From Arenicola marina (Eukaryota > Annelida > Polychaeta > Arenicolidae): a stretch of 64,000 bases of DNA. This document shows, piece by piece, positions 47,006-57,779 of the stretch. The notes below the pieces were generated by a model. The model ran no database searches, was not told where the DNA came from, and saw only the letters and a list, made by a program, of their open reading frames with translations. Within the stretch, counting starts at the first letter, position 1; each line of letters opens with the position of its first letter. The position numbers and the translations under genes are program-made. The stretch covers positions 42,029,670 to 42,093,669 of the forward strand of contig OZ025248.1 of NCBI GenBank assembly GCA_964019135.1. Reading direction: 5' to 3'.

Positions 47006-47599
47006 AAAGACTGCAAGCAACCATACGGGTTTGCTGCAAGAGGCAATTGCACAATTTGAGACTAAAGAGGTAGTTTCAGACTGTTTCTTGGCGTGCAGTG
47101 AGAATCTTGCTTAATTATGCTGAAACATGATGACCATCAGCTGTTGCCACTAAAGTAGAGGAAGGGCCAACTAAGGGGGTAGAGTTGGGGGCTAGGGCAA
47201 CCCCCCATCCCGGCGAACGAAATATTATTTAGTACATTTTATTATATATATATCATATATATCATGAATGCATTTGGATAAAACATATCATTATTTATCT
47301 TGTGTACTTGAATTGACTTGAAATGGAGTTGGAATAATGGTGTCATAGAGTTGCTGACCATTATTGTCAGCCTGTCTCGGTGACATGATATTCACCTGTG
47401 AATTTCTCGAGAAATGAACCTTCCCACCAGCCCCACCCCCAAAGAAACCCTCATATGCCACAGTGCAGCCTGATATTACAGGTATCTATAATTTCTTTAC
47501 CAATTACCTTATTGAAGTATTTGTAATATATTATACAGAAATGTGTCTTAGGGAAATGCAGACGACTGACTTCCCCTAAGCTTTCTCCTTCTGCTCTCA
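47006..47599. other. Intergenic, no supported gene
   Basis: AT-rich; nothing recognised. Confidence 0.45.
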
Positions 47600-48330
47600 C
47601 CCGCTCCCCCCATTCCCCCACCCCCGTTCAACCAGCTCGGCTGTTTCCAATGGTTAAATTCGTCGCGCTGGCACAGCCGTCCTGTTGACGAGCGGCTCTG
47701 GTGCCCGCTCTGTTCCTGGGTGTCCTATTAAGGCGGTGGAGCCACCGGCAGCGGTGCTTCAGTGCAAAAGTCGCCATTGTTTCTCGTCCACCCCCAGGGT
47801 GTCTGGCTGGCTGGTTAGCTGGCTGTCAGCCGCCGGAGGTGGGGTGTAGGGCTCTCCTTCCGCCCAGTCTTCTCTCATAATAACGCCAAATTGGTACCTG
47901 TCGCCATGGCGTGGCGTCGGGCGTCGCGGTAAAAGGAGCACCCCCTCCTCCCAGCCTCCCGTGCAACCATAGATTACAGCGGCGGGCAGACGCCGCGTGG
48001 GGCAAGCCCCCGGAACGCAACGCGAGAGAATATAGCCTGACAGCCAGCCGATGTCGTCCACAGCAGCCAAGCAATATGACAGAGGCCGGAGATCCGGGGA
48101 CCGGCGGCTACGCTTCCTATGTCGACGTGTGACATGAGGTGTCGGGTACCTATACCGACACATGTACATACCCGGCGGCGACCCGGTTAGGAGGCGTGGG
48201 TAACATGTAAACTGACGGGGTAATGATGGCTGTGCTACAGCTGCGGGGCACACCGGGGGCGGGGGCGTGGGGGGCTTAAGGGGAGGGATCGGCGGGGTAT
48301 CGGGGGGATGGCGGCAGGGGGGAGGGGCGT
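47600..48330. other. GC- and CpG-rich block without a convincing gene
   Basis: Markedly richer in CpG than its surroundings. Frames of 164 codons (48,253-47,759, minus) and 73 codons (47,911-48,132, plus) exist but overlap each other and match nothing I know. It could be a CpG island with a first exon whose gene I cannot see, or GC-rich intergenic DNA. Confidence 0.35.
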
Positions 48331-48518
48331 GGGGAGGGGGTTGAAGTATGGGTAATCATATATTATGCCCATATCAGCAGGCCAGCAACATATAAGTCCT
48401 TACAAAGACACACTCCAACTGAGGCGGGGGAATTTCTTTTGGCAAAAAAAATCATAAAATGTATTTCCAACGAAGAACGAAGTTGTTAAGTTATTATTGG
48501 CGAACAGTCAAGTACATA

Positions 48519-49130
48519 TGGTTGGCATCCGTCCGTCTGCAAAAGACGATGGATTTGCAGCTTTGTTTTGGTTTAACTTATACGATTTGTAACGCGGCAT
48601 TTAGGCTTATGACTGAATAAGCCTATCTGTGATCGACAGAGTCTACCACAGTCATCGCAAAGGTGACCTGTCGATAGATCCAGGTTTGTGCTCGCTGGTG
48701 GACGCCTAGATTGGCGTTTCAAGTCCAGTTTCTCAAAACAAAGCCCGTCGTGGTGGGCCATACCCGCACGCCCGACACGTACCCATCCACTCTTTTCGAA
48801 TGCTAGATCCTCCCAAGAATCTGAATCAAAGCCGTCATGTCACGCTTGCAAACATCCTTAAACCTAAGCTTTGGCCGTCCAGTTGGCCTTTTGCCATCGG
48901 TAAGCTCACCGTAGAACACATCCTTGGGCATGAGTTCATCTTGCAAACAATGAACGTTCCTAAGCCAACGAAGATGTCTTTGCTTCACAAGAGCAAGAAT
49001 GCTTGGTAGTTTGGCCCTGGCTAACACTTCAGCATTCGTCGTTATCTTGTCTTGCCAAGATATGCCTAAAATGTTTCGCAGGCAACGAAGATGGAAGTTA
49101 TTGAATTTATTTTCTTGGCCACAATCACTC
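48519..49130 (-). mobile_element. LINE 3' part (ORF2 C-terminus plus 3' UTR)
   Basis: Same family as 24,267-25,068: minus-strand NKFNNFHLRCLRNILGISWQ, ARAKLPSILALVKQRHLRWL, GKRPTGRPKLRFKDVCKRDM, then CDDCGRLCRSQIGLFSHKPK, and the same 3' UTR. A frame change lies near 48,800. Its 5' boundary at about 49,130 is abrupt; the upstream half of what may be the same copy lies at 49,728-50,430. Confidence 0.82.
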
Positions 49131-49185
49131 TGCCAGAGGACGCTCGTTCCTCACATCACCTCTGCCCCACGTCACCCCCTGTTAC

Positions 49186-49448
49186 GTTGCAAAATGTCCG
49201 CCCGGCAAATATCGTTGCATTATGTTCGCCCAAAACTCAATTCGTCGTTGCAAAATGTCCGCCAGGCAAATATCGTTGCATTATGTCCGCCCAAAACTCA
49301 ATTCGTCGTTGCAAAATGTCCACCCGGCAACTATCGTTGCATTAGGTCCGCCTAAAAATCAATTCGTCGTGGCAAAATGTCCGCCCGGCAAATATCGTTG
49401 CATTCTGTCCGCCCAAAAATCAATTCGTCGTTGCAAAATTTCCGCCCG
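49186..49448. repeat. 61-bp tandem array, about 4.3 units
   Basis: Unit begins GCAAAATGTCCGCCCGGCAA, continues ATATCGTTGCATTATGTCCG, and ends in CCCAAAACTCAATTCGTCGT plus T. Sits between the two halves of the LINE. Confidence 0.92.
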
Positions 49449-49727
49449 TATGTCGGTTGGTTCCGCTTTTCAAAACGAAAATGTAAGATTTTGAAGTCTA
49501 ATCTCGGTGTGTTCTGTTATTATTTAAATTTCATATGTCGGTCTGATTTGTTATGACGGAAAATCTACGATGTTTCCGACATATATCAGTTTGTCTGTTT
49601 GTCTACAGGTGTACATGTGTGTGTGTTTGTGCGTCTGCGTGTGACCGACATGGCTCGGTCAAGTTCATTAGCGGGGTATGTAGGTCAAAGCTCAAGGTCA
49701 CAATATTTTTATTCTGTCCTTAATCAT

Positions 49728-50430
49728 TATCATGTCAACAGTCGATCGTCCGGATCTGAATCCATACTGCCCTTCAGGATATACTCTATTTGCAAGGAGT
49801 TGCAGTCTCTTTAAGGCAATTCTGGCGAAGAGCTTACCAGTAACACTTAAGAGTGATATTCCGCGGTAATTGTTACAATCACCTTGGTTCCTTTTGTTTT
49901 TGTAGAGTGTAACTATATTTGCATCACGCATGTCCTGTGGAACAGTGCCGTTGTTTCAGCAAAGGACGAGAAGTTGGTGAATATGAGGGAGCAAAATAGT
50001 TTTCCCACACTTAATTACTTCAGCGGGAATTGTGTCATTGCCCGGCGAATTTCCGCTGTCCAAGGAATCGATTGCGTCACCAAGCTCGTGAACTGAGGGA
50101 ACTCTGTCCAGATCGTTCATGACCGGCAGTCGGGGTAATGCGTCTAGCGCCGTTGCCGATACATGAGACTCGTGCGCGTACAATGAGACATAGTGTTCCA
50201 CCCAAGCGAGACATCTGTTTGCTACGATCTGTAATCACCTCGCCATCAAGTGACATTAAGAGGGCTGTTTTAGTGACCTTGGGGCCCAGGGCTCCCTTAA
50301 TTCCGGTGTACATTGCCCGCATATTACCTTTATCAGAAGCCTCCTGGATCTCCTCATAGAGGTTTATCCATGCAGTATTGATTGGCGCAATAACGCGCTG
50401 TTTTTTGTATTGCATTTTCACCCGTTTCTC
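49728..50430 (-). mobile_element. LINE ORF2 linker and N-terminal reverse-transcriptase part
   Basis: The minus strand reads, in order, KMQYKKQRVIAPINTAWINL, IKGALGPKVTKTALL, GEVITDRSKQM, then LGDAIDSLDSGNSPGNDTIP and AEVIKCGKT, then MRDANIVTLYKNK, CNNYRGISLLSVTGKLFARI, VYPEGQYGFRSGRSTVDMI. These are the pre-RT linker and first RT motifs; frames shift between the blocks. The FADD/YADD region and the ~200 residues after it are missing. The block runs in the same direction as 48,519-49,130 and is probably the same insertion with its centre lost. Confidence 0.82.
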
Positions 50431-50514
50431 GACACAAAGTACATATAGAACCCCAACAACGTCAGGCGTTTCAACAACGGGACACTGCGTAGTTCGTAAT
50501 GGGTTCTGTCACTT

Positions 50515-51128
50515 TAACTTTTGGCTGTAAGTCATAAGTTGTTGGCTATAAGCTGTAAGCTATAAGCTATAAGCTATAACCTGTAAGCTATAAGCTGCAA
50601 GCTATAAACTGTAGGCTATAAGCTGTAAGTGATAAGCTGTAGGTTATAAGTTAAAAGCTATAAGTTTCAGGCTCTAAGCTGTAAGCTGTAGGCTATGAGC
50701 TGTAGGCTATAAGCTGTAAGCTATAAGCTGTAAGCTATAAGCTGAAAGCTATAACCTGTTAGCTATAAGCTGTAAGCTATAAGCTGTAAGCTATAAGCTG
50801 TAATCTATAAGCTGTAAGCTATAAGCTGTAAGCTATAAGCTGTAATCTATAAGCTATAAGATATAAGTTGTAAGCCATACGCTGTAAGCTATAAGCTGTA
50901 AGCTATAAGCTGTAAGCTATAAGCTGTAAGCTATAAGCTGTAAGCTATAAGCTGTAAGCTATAAGCTATAAGCTATAAGCTATAAGCTATAAGCTGTAAG
51001 ATATAAGCTATAAGGTGTAAGCTATAAGCTGTAAGCTATAAGCTGTAAGCTATAAGCTGTAATCTATAATCTAGAATCTATAAGCTATAAGCTGTAAGTT
51101 GTGAGCTGAAAGCTATAAGCTATAAGCT
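50515..51128. repeat. 14-bp AGCT-rich array, about 44 units
   Basis: Alternating TATAAGC and TGTAAGC heptamers (CTATAAGCTGTAAG). Units are partly self-complementary (AGCTTATAGCT), so either strand can fold into short hairpins. Confidence 0.93.
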
Positions 51129-51839
51129 GGAAGTTGGGGGTTCGAGCCCAACTTTTTCAATTTTTCAGCTATCGCCCTCCAATATTTACCACAGACTGGG
51201 GCATAAATTAGGACCTTACATTTAAACTTTTACTTAAATCGGACTCTCGTTTAATACGTAACGGGTCATTTTAATTTAAAATTAACAAAATTCACGGTGC
51301 CCTCAATATTGAGCGTACAAACTTCAAAATGGTATAGGACACTGTGGAATTGTATTGCCCGTCAGGAAAAAATATGATTAAAATTCGCCGTGTAAACACT
51401 TTTGCGTAAATCGACGAAAAGATCGTTGCAATAGTACACTATACGGCTTTCCCGTTCTCCTAACGCGACACCCTCCCCCCCCACCTCCCGCCGCCCCCAC
51501 CCCGGCCATGCCCACCAATATACACACGCATTCCAGCTTTGATGCACTTCACTGGCGCACACTCCTGCCCTTATCCACACCGTACCTTACACCCCTACCC
51601 TGTGTATTGCTGGCCGGTCCGCTGCCGTTCAGCTGCTTGCTGCATGGTGTCCATACCGCGAACCGAGAGCCCGCTCTCCCCCCCCCTCCCCCGCAGGCCT
51701 GAGGTCGAGGTGACAGCGGTTGCATCAGGATGGGAAAGTAACGGTATAATTCCCCTAATAATCGGCCCAGAAGGTCCCAGTTTGATCTATAATGTGCAGC
51801 GAGACGACCCGCATGCACCAGTCATGCGTCATCAGTCGT
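51129..51839. other. Intergenic, C-rich around 51,470-51,500
   Basis: Short overlapping frames on both strands; none recognised. Confidence 0.45.
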
Positions 51840-53650
51840 CCATTTGAGCCATAAGCTCTCAGCCGCCTGTCTGTCTGTAAGTGCAAACTTCCAAATTCAC
51901 AAAAATATGCGGAATAGCAATCGCCATGTAGGTCAAAGGTCAAGGTCACAGGAATTTTTCAAAGTTTTCATTTAATCATCCGGAAAATGATTTCACGTAT
52001 TTGCCCATAGGTACCTTCTATATCGTGTTTTATTTGAGCAAATCGCCCCAAAGTTTAACATGGGACCCTACGGGACCATTTTGGCGGGAACATAGCCTCC
52101 ACAATTGCTCCATAAAGGGGACATGTCAGAAAAACGACACCTTGCGTGAGACATGAAATTAGTATTTTGGGGCAAAGTACTATATTGATCAAGGTCACGC
52201 TTCCAAGGTTAAGGTCACATCAAGGTCAAGGTTACGAAACATGTTTCTCCGAGTAACTTCGTTAATATTTGGTCTAGAGATTCGGGGTTTGTTTCAGAGT
52301 ATTCTTCAGAGACAGGCGCAAAAGTGGCGTCAGATTTCACCTCACATTTATAGTTTTCGAGTAATTGGATGGTCAATTTTGACATTGCCGAAAGTGCAAC
52401 AAAATCGCTGTGACTACATAGATGCAGATAGATGACTAATATGTGGTGGAATATGTACCCATATTACTGACATCATGTATGCCAAATGCCATCGAAATCG
52501 AACCAGTATTTTCGACGCTAGGAAATAATCACACTTTAACATGGTCAAGCCCATTATAAGCCTCGATACGCTAAATGCATGCCAACGTCATGAAATGGGT
52601 CTTAACATAATCGAATTGGTCCCATAACCACAATTTTCGTTTTCCTTCTCAAGCTCTGCTTGACCGTTTGTGTGTGTGTGTGTGCTCTCTGTAGGTCGCA
52701 ACATTTCGTTCTGTAACTTTACCCATCGATAGGTATTCGACATGGCTTGGTCAAGTTCGTTAGCGGGGTATGTACGTCAAAGGTCAAGGTCACAGGATTT
52801 TTTTGTTTGTTCCTTAATCATTGGTAAATAGGACCAAACATCGGGAAAGTTGCTATAACGCTCACAGCTTTCATTTTATGATGTTGTACATTATGTCACG
52901 TGTTGAGCCCGTAGGTAACTTGTATGACGTCTTTGAATTTTGCAAATCGCCTAAGTAGTTTGTCTGCAAAAAAATGCTAAACTTTAACATAAGACCCTAC
53001 GAGAGCTATTAACTATTAAGAACAGCTGGCCGACATCAATGATGTGTGGCCGGGAACTCGTGACGGTCAGGGCCCCCACACCACCGCATGCCTTATCATA
53101 TTATAACAATGCGGGACGACCAACTAATCTTCTTATCAAAACAAACAGCGAGGCGTTGGGCGATCGCTTGCGGTAGCGACTGCCGCGGTGCGAGTGTACT
53201 GTTGTGTGTGGGGGAAGGCGGGGGGGGGGGGGGGGTCAAGCTGGGGTGGTGGGATGATTGAGTTGGTTGCTATGAAACTAGTGTGCATGGTAGGGATGTA
53301 GAAACTAGAAATGTAGACCGAAACTGAATAAACGGGCAGTTTGGTTTCAGGTGTCCACCGAGTGAGATCGATGAGCCTGGGGGCGAAACTGAAGAGTGAC
53401 TTTTACTTTTGGGATGGGGCTAACGATTGAGAGGATGCTCACTATAACGACAGTTATGGAGCTGCCGGATCTGAGGGGTTTCGTCGTATAAATTTACTCA
53501 TCGATATCGGTTATGCGAGATGGATCGATCAAGTTCGTTAACGGGATATGTAGGTCACAGGTCACAGTCAAGTCAATTCATAAGGTGAAGGTCATTGTAG
53601 TGGACCGAAGACATAATCCGGATTTTACATTTTACGTCATCTCACCCTAC
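51840..53650. repeat. Diverged ~0.8-kb repeats carrying AGGTCA clusters
   Basis: A block with GTAGGTCAAAGGTCAAGGTC followed by a TTAATCAT motif begins near 51,927, 52,767 and (partial) 53,548; a further copy of this block is at 49,640-49,730. Downstream, GCAAATCGCC then AAACTTTAACAT then GACCCTACG recurs about 0.85 kb apart (about 52,040 and 52,945). All copies share one orientation, suggesting old tandem duplication or a long dispersed repeat. Confidence 0.6.
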
Positions 53651-54435
53651 GGGTGACGCAATCTCGTTTTTCAGATTGGTCAGACATGACTTAGTGACTT
53701 TGTTTTACTAGAGGTTGTCCAGAAAAATAGTGACTGTGCCTTCTTCATAGGGGGGACACTTGCGTTTTTATCGCTATGTTCCATCGAAATGTGGCCCCTG
53801 CGCCCCCCACCACCGGATCTGCCACTGAACTTGTGCCCTCAGGTCTAAGACATACCACACCTCTTGCTTTATTTTTGTCACGCGAGAGTGCTTTGGTCCG
53901 TTGAGAGTAGTCTGTACGCCCACAGGATATATATTTAGACCGTGAAAACAGAATGGAAATCTAGTACTATATTGCCAGCTTATTTATCATATAAAAATGG
54001 TTGGTGTCAGTCGGTACTAAACAACTACGTTTGTGTTAGCTGCATTTTCTCAATAACCAAAGCGAAACAAGGGCTTCGCTGCACGTAAACACCAACGCCG
54101 AGCAACCTGACATTATACTACCAATGCATCTATCTAAAGCACCTATACTTTCTTTTAGTATTTCTTCCCCGCCCCCGAAAGGCCGACCGTGGCAATAAAT
54201 AAAGTACAGGGAAAAAGAAATAGAGTGTAAATCTCCGTGATTATTATTTTTCGTCTGTCGCGTTGCTATGCTTCTCTGGTTGTTTATCCAAACCACGTGG
54301 CATGTCGAACGCGTGTTTCGAAGTATAATTAACAAACAAAGGAAAGAAGTTAGATTAGAACAGCATGTTGCAGCATTCATCAAATTGTTTTTGCGGAGAC
54401 AGGAAACGACCGATTGGCGCTCTGTGAGTAGGATA
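53651..54435. other. Intergenic; unrecognised frame at 54,268-54,423
   Basis: A plus frame starting ATG at 54,268 (52 codons, LFIQTTWHVERVFRSIINKQ) runs to a GTGAGT donor-like site at 54,424, twelve bases before the MITE. Its phase does not fit the THAP exon downstream. It could be an orphan exon or chance. Confidence 0.3.
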
Positions 54436-54798
54436 CCAGGGCCCGTAAGTATAAACCAGCCAGGGCGAAAAAAACGGCCCCAAACCCGTAAATTGCCCCG
54501 ATTTGGCCCTGATTCAGGGCACTTTAAAAAGCAGGTCTTGTTTCAGGGCCAAAACAGGGCGGAATTACAGCGTTTTTGGGGCCATTTATCTAAACTGACC
54601 ATTTGGGGCGAAAAAGCAGAGCAGGGCGTAATTGGGGCGAAATCGGGGCGAAATCCGGGGCAATTTACCGGTTTGGGGCCGTTTTTATCGCCCTGCAGCT
54701 TTATACTTACAGCCAGAGCAGAAAAATGGCCCTGGCTGGGGCCTTTTTTTCGCCCCGAAATCGCCCTGTTTTGGTCCCGTTATACTTACGGGCCCAGG
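54436..54798. mobile_element. 363-bp MITE, TA target site, GGGCCCGTAAGTATAA ends
   Basis: Inverted ends CCAGGGCCCGTAAGTATAA and (reverse-complemented) CCTGGGCCCGTAAGTATAA, flanked by TA (54,434-54,435 and 54,799-54,800). The interior is rich in GGGGCGAAA and its complement TTTCGCCCC, repeated in both halves so the whole element can fold. The 177-codon plus frame through it is an artefact. It lies about 150 bp upstream of the likely start of the THAP gene. Confidence 0.78.
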
Positions 54799-54951
54799 TA
54801 ATCAGTGGTCTTTGAGCTATGCACCGACATAGGTTTACACTATATAAAATATTACATTACACTTATTATAAATCGCGCATTACCCCACATGCCATCAATT
54901 AAATTAGCCGCGCCGCCAAGCGGATGGAGTTGGATGCCCGCTGTCAAAACA

Positions 54952-55061
54952 ATGTCGGGTGAAACGACTGGCAGCTGCTATTTTTCAGCGTTTGGCTGCA
55001 GCAACAACAAAGCACCGCAACCTGAACTATCATTTGTTTGTGTCCCATAGAACAAGTACAG
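54952..55061 (+). CDS. THAP gene, exon 1 (tentative)
   Basis: Starts MSGETTGSCYFSAFGCSNNK and ends with AACAAGTACAG before GTATTT. Contains the in-frame TAG. The start is chosen because THAP fingers usually lie within 15 residues of the N-terminus. Confidence 0.5.
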
Positions 55062-56864
55062 GTATTTTTACTCTGAAGAAACTTTATGGCGTTAATCCCA
55101 AAATATATGAAATTAATTATGAGCGATAATTGATGATAATTTGGAGTTGCTAAGGAAGCGGCGTGAGGTTGCAAACCAGAGGCAGAAAATTAAATGGAAG
55201 TCGTTAAATTAGGAAAAAAATCATAATATATTTGTCTTATTATTAATAAACACATAATCATAAATCTATTGTACTTTCATACTTGTCATGTAGATTATTT
55301 TTTTGCCCTTCTGTACATTGTTATAAGCTTAGATCTAGCCTTAACTGCTTAAGTCTACCTGATAAAATTTATAACCGAAACCAATGCCGAAGCCTTGATT
55401 AAAATGCACTGAACATTTTTTCTGTTTCTTTTACTTACAGGTGCAAACAATGGGTTATAAACTGTCGTAGGCAAGATTTAGATACAAAAACTCCGGAATA
55501 TCTCGACTATAATTGTAGATTGTGTTCTGTTCACTATGAAGGAAATCAGTTCATGAAAGGTATAACTACAAATAGTTCTATTTGGAATGTTGTTCCCACT
55601 TTATTTCAAGCTGTCCCAAAACCACGGAAGAGTCTAAACCTGGAGAGGCCTGCTCCCAAACAAAAACAAGGTAAGAACAAGATAATAGTATATCATATTT
55701 TTTAGTTGCAATATTGGTATTTAGACTAGAGGCACCAAAACTGGAAGCTAGTCGTCATATAGTTAGGGCTATTCGAATTTTGTTGTTGTGATTGGATAGA
55801 TTTTTCATCAAGGGCCTAGAGGCAATTATAGCTGAATGCAAAACTTGGGGACTATTACAATTTATTCCGATCTATATGTATCTAGATGCCTTAAACTCTT
55901 TCTCTTCCCAGACATAGCACACTTGGGTGTGTCATTCTGTTTCTGCTATTTCTCTTCTGTGCCAACCTGCTTTCTAGCTTCTTGCTTGACATGTTATAAA
56001 TACAAATGGTGATGGTTGATCTTCTTAGAAGCTAGTCTTTGCATTGAATGCCACAAGATTGTGTTTCTTTTAACCAGGTGTCCGGCCGTTTCAGGGGTTT
56101 ATTGTGCAAGAATTAAAACCTATATCTTGATAGTAGTACTGGCGAATAATCATATCCATACTAACAGCGATAGTCAGTAATAACTATATTATAATAAGGA
56201 TAATTATAGTATCAATTTATCAGGTATTAGCCTGCCAGTGGCTGTCAATTAATTTAACTAGGATGCATTGTTATAAAGTTACAACATCATTCATGCAAAA
56301 AGATTGAAAAGTTAGTTGTAAAGCAATTTCCACTTCGTGTGTTATTTTGGCTGAGTTTACAGCAATATCTATATAAATATATAGAGTAATCAACTACTTT
56401 TTGTGAAGAAAGACACATATTTATTTAGCACTGGCACTTAATTTTGGGCTTGTGTATAGGTTCAGCTATCATCCAGTGTGCTTCCCAATGGTTGTCAAAA
56501 GTCACTTGTGTTTTTGCAATGGCCAAGTTATGTCAATTAAAGTTGATATCAAAGTGTTATCAAGTAGTTTCAGTTAATCAGGGCTTAACATTCTTATTTG
56601 TGATGTTACCGATGCTAACATGAATGTATTTCTTCTTGTTAAGATGCTCAAAGCTCTGTTGTGGAAAGTACCACACCAAATCATCAACTTAGCGTTCCCT
56701 GTGTCTCCCCTGGAAGAAGAAAATGTCAGCTGCAGAAATGGAGAATGGCGCAGCACAGAGCTCAAAGGAAGATAGCTCAGCTCGAAAATATACAGAAGAA
56801 ATCACAAATACCTGTGGTATATGTATTTAAACTTGGTAATTTCATCGTATATGAAGACAGTTAG
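54952..56864 (+). CDS. THAP zinc-finger protein gene (THAP12-like N-terminus), three exons, possibly broken
   Basis: THAP domains are C2CH zinc fingers that bind DNA in the nucleus. Three exons joined at 55,061/55,441 and 55,670/56,644 keep phase at both junctions. They give SAFGCSNNK, LSF.C.P, RCKQWVINCRRQDLDTKTPE, RLCSVH (the C-x2-H ligand pair) and a NVVPTLF box, all in the order of THAP proteins and closest by eye to THAP12. Exon 3 encodes a basic, helix-prone stretch (QLQKWRMAQHRAQRKIAQLE) that may form a coiled coil. Two oddities: an in-frame TAG at 55,048-55,050 inside the domain, and a first zinc cysteine displaced (C-x6-C). A TTTTTCAG at 54,981-54,988 could be a splice acceptor, so the true first exon may lie upstream. 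A donor-like GTATAT at 56,817 means coding may continue past the window's visible exons. Could be a pseudogene, a sequence error or a selenium-free readthrough; I cannot tell. Confidence 0.65.
55441..55670 (+). CDS. THAP gene, exon 2
   Basis: Bounded by a pyrimidine-rich acceptor TTTCTTTTACTTACAG and a consensus donor CAAG/GTAAGA. Encodes the second half of the finger (WVINCRRQDL..RLCSVHYEG) and the NVVPTLF box. Best supported part of the gene. Confidence 0.85.
56644..56864 (+). CDS. THAP gene, exon 3
   Basis: Acceptor TTTCTTCTTGTTAAG; phase agrees with exon 2 (the joining codon becomes GAT, Asp). Reads to a stop at 56,864, or splices at the donor at 56,817. Basic, Gln-rich, no known domain. 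Confidence 0.6.
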
Positions 56865-57779
56865 AACTGTTTCTTAGAATGTCCTTTACATGCATATGGT
56901 ATACAATATACTTATACGTATCTTTAGAGTATTATAGCCTCTTTTGGGAATTCAAAAGTAAGATGATTTATACATTTATTTCTCGTTATCTTTGATAACT
57001 ATTGTTTGAGTTCCCCGTGAATGTCCGGGGTACTCCCAGGTAGTGCCTAGTTGTATGGGCTTGATACAAAATAAATGGAAATATAACAATAAACCTAGTC
57101 TGTTATGGTGACAAATTGTTTTTTGCTTAAGTAAGTAGGGTCTAGTAATGTTTGACATAATTTATTTGTCTGTACCGCTAATGCTCGCTGGGACCCCCCC
57201 CCCCAACAGAGTCCCAATGATTAATTATTTATACCTAATACATATCTCAGTACTTCCATATCGTCCCGGGGTAATTAATCTTATGGCAAGTGGTTTTCTC
57301 TTTACCGATAAAGCTTGCTTAAACAGATCAGACCCGCGATAATCGTATAGCAATAGCACCCCTCTCCCCATTACCTCCAACGGCACCAAATTATTATTTC
57401 CCAGTTATTATTTTTCTACTGAATATATGTATGAATATTTACAAATGGTCCTAAGCTAATTAATCATAAAGGTAAGTTGCTTTGTCTTCATACCGATATT
57501 GCTTGCTTAATCAGAGAGAATCAGAGAGAAGCCGGAACAGAACAGTACGGCACTAGTACCCGCCCCCCTCCGACTGTGTCAAAAGTTGTCCCAGCTATTA
57601 ATTTTACCTAGTATATGTCTGAATACTTCCCAATAGTCCTAGGGTATTCAATTTGGATAAACATCATCATTTCGAACAAGATTTGTTTTTACTTTCCGGA
57701 TAAAGATCATGGGATGGTTGGAACATGAAGATGACTTTTTCATAGATAAAAGAGTGGTTTTATACTGTGGACTCCATCC
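56865..57779. other. Intergenic, no supported gene
   Basis: AT-rich. TCAGAGAGAA is duplicated in place near 57,510; otherwise nothing recognised. Confidence 0.45.

Noticed and set aside
47759-48253. 164-codon minus frame in the CpG-rich block
   Set aside because: Overlaps other open frames, matches no family I know, and GC-rich DNA yields long frames by chance.
54268-54801. 177-codon plus frame
   Set aside because: Most of it crosses the inverted-repeat MITE; only the first 52 codons before a donor-like site might be an exon.
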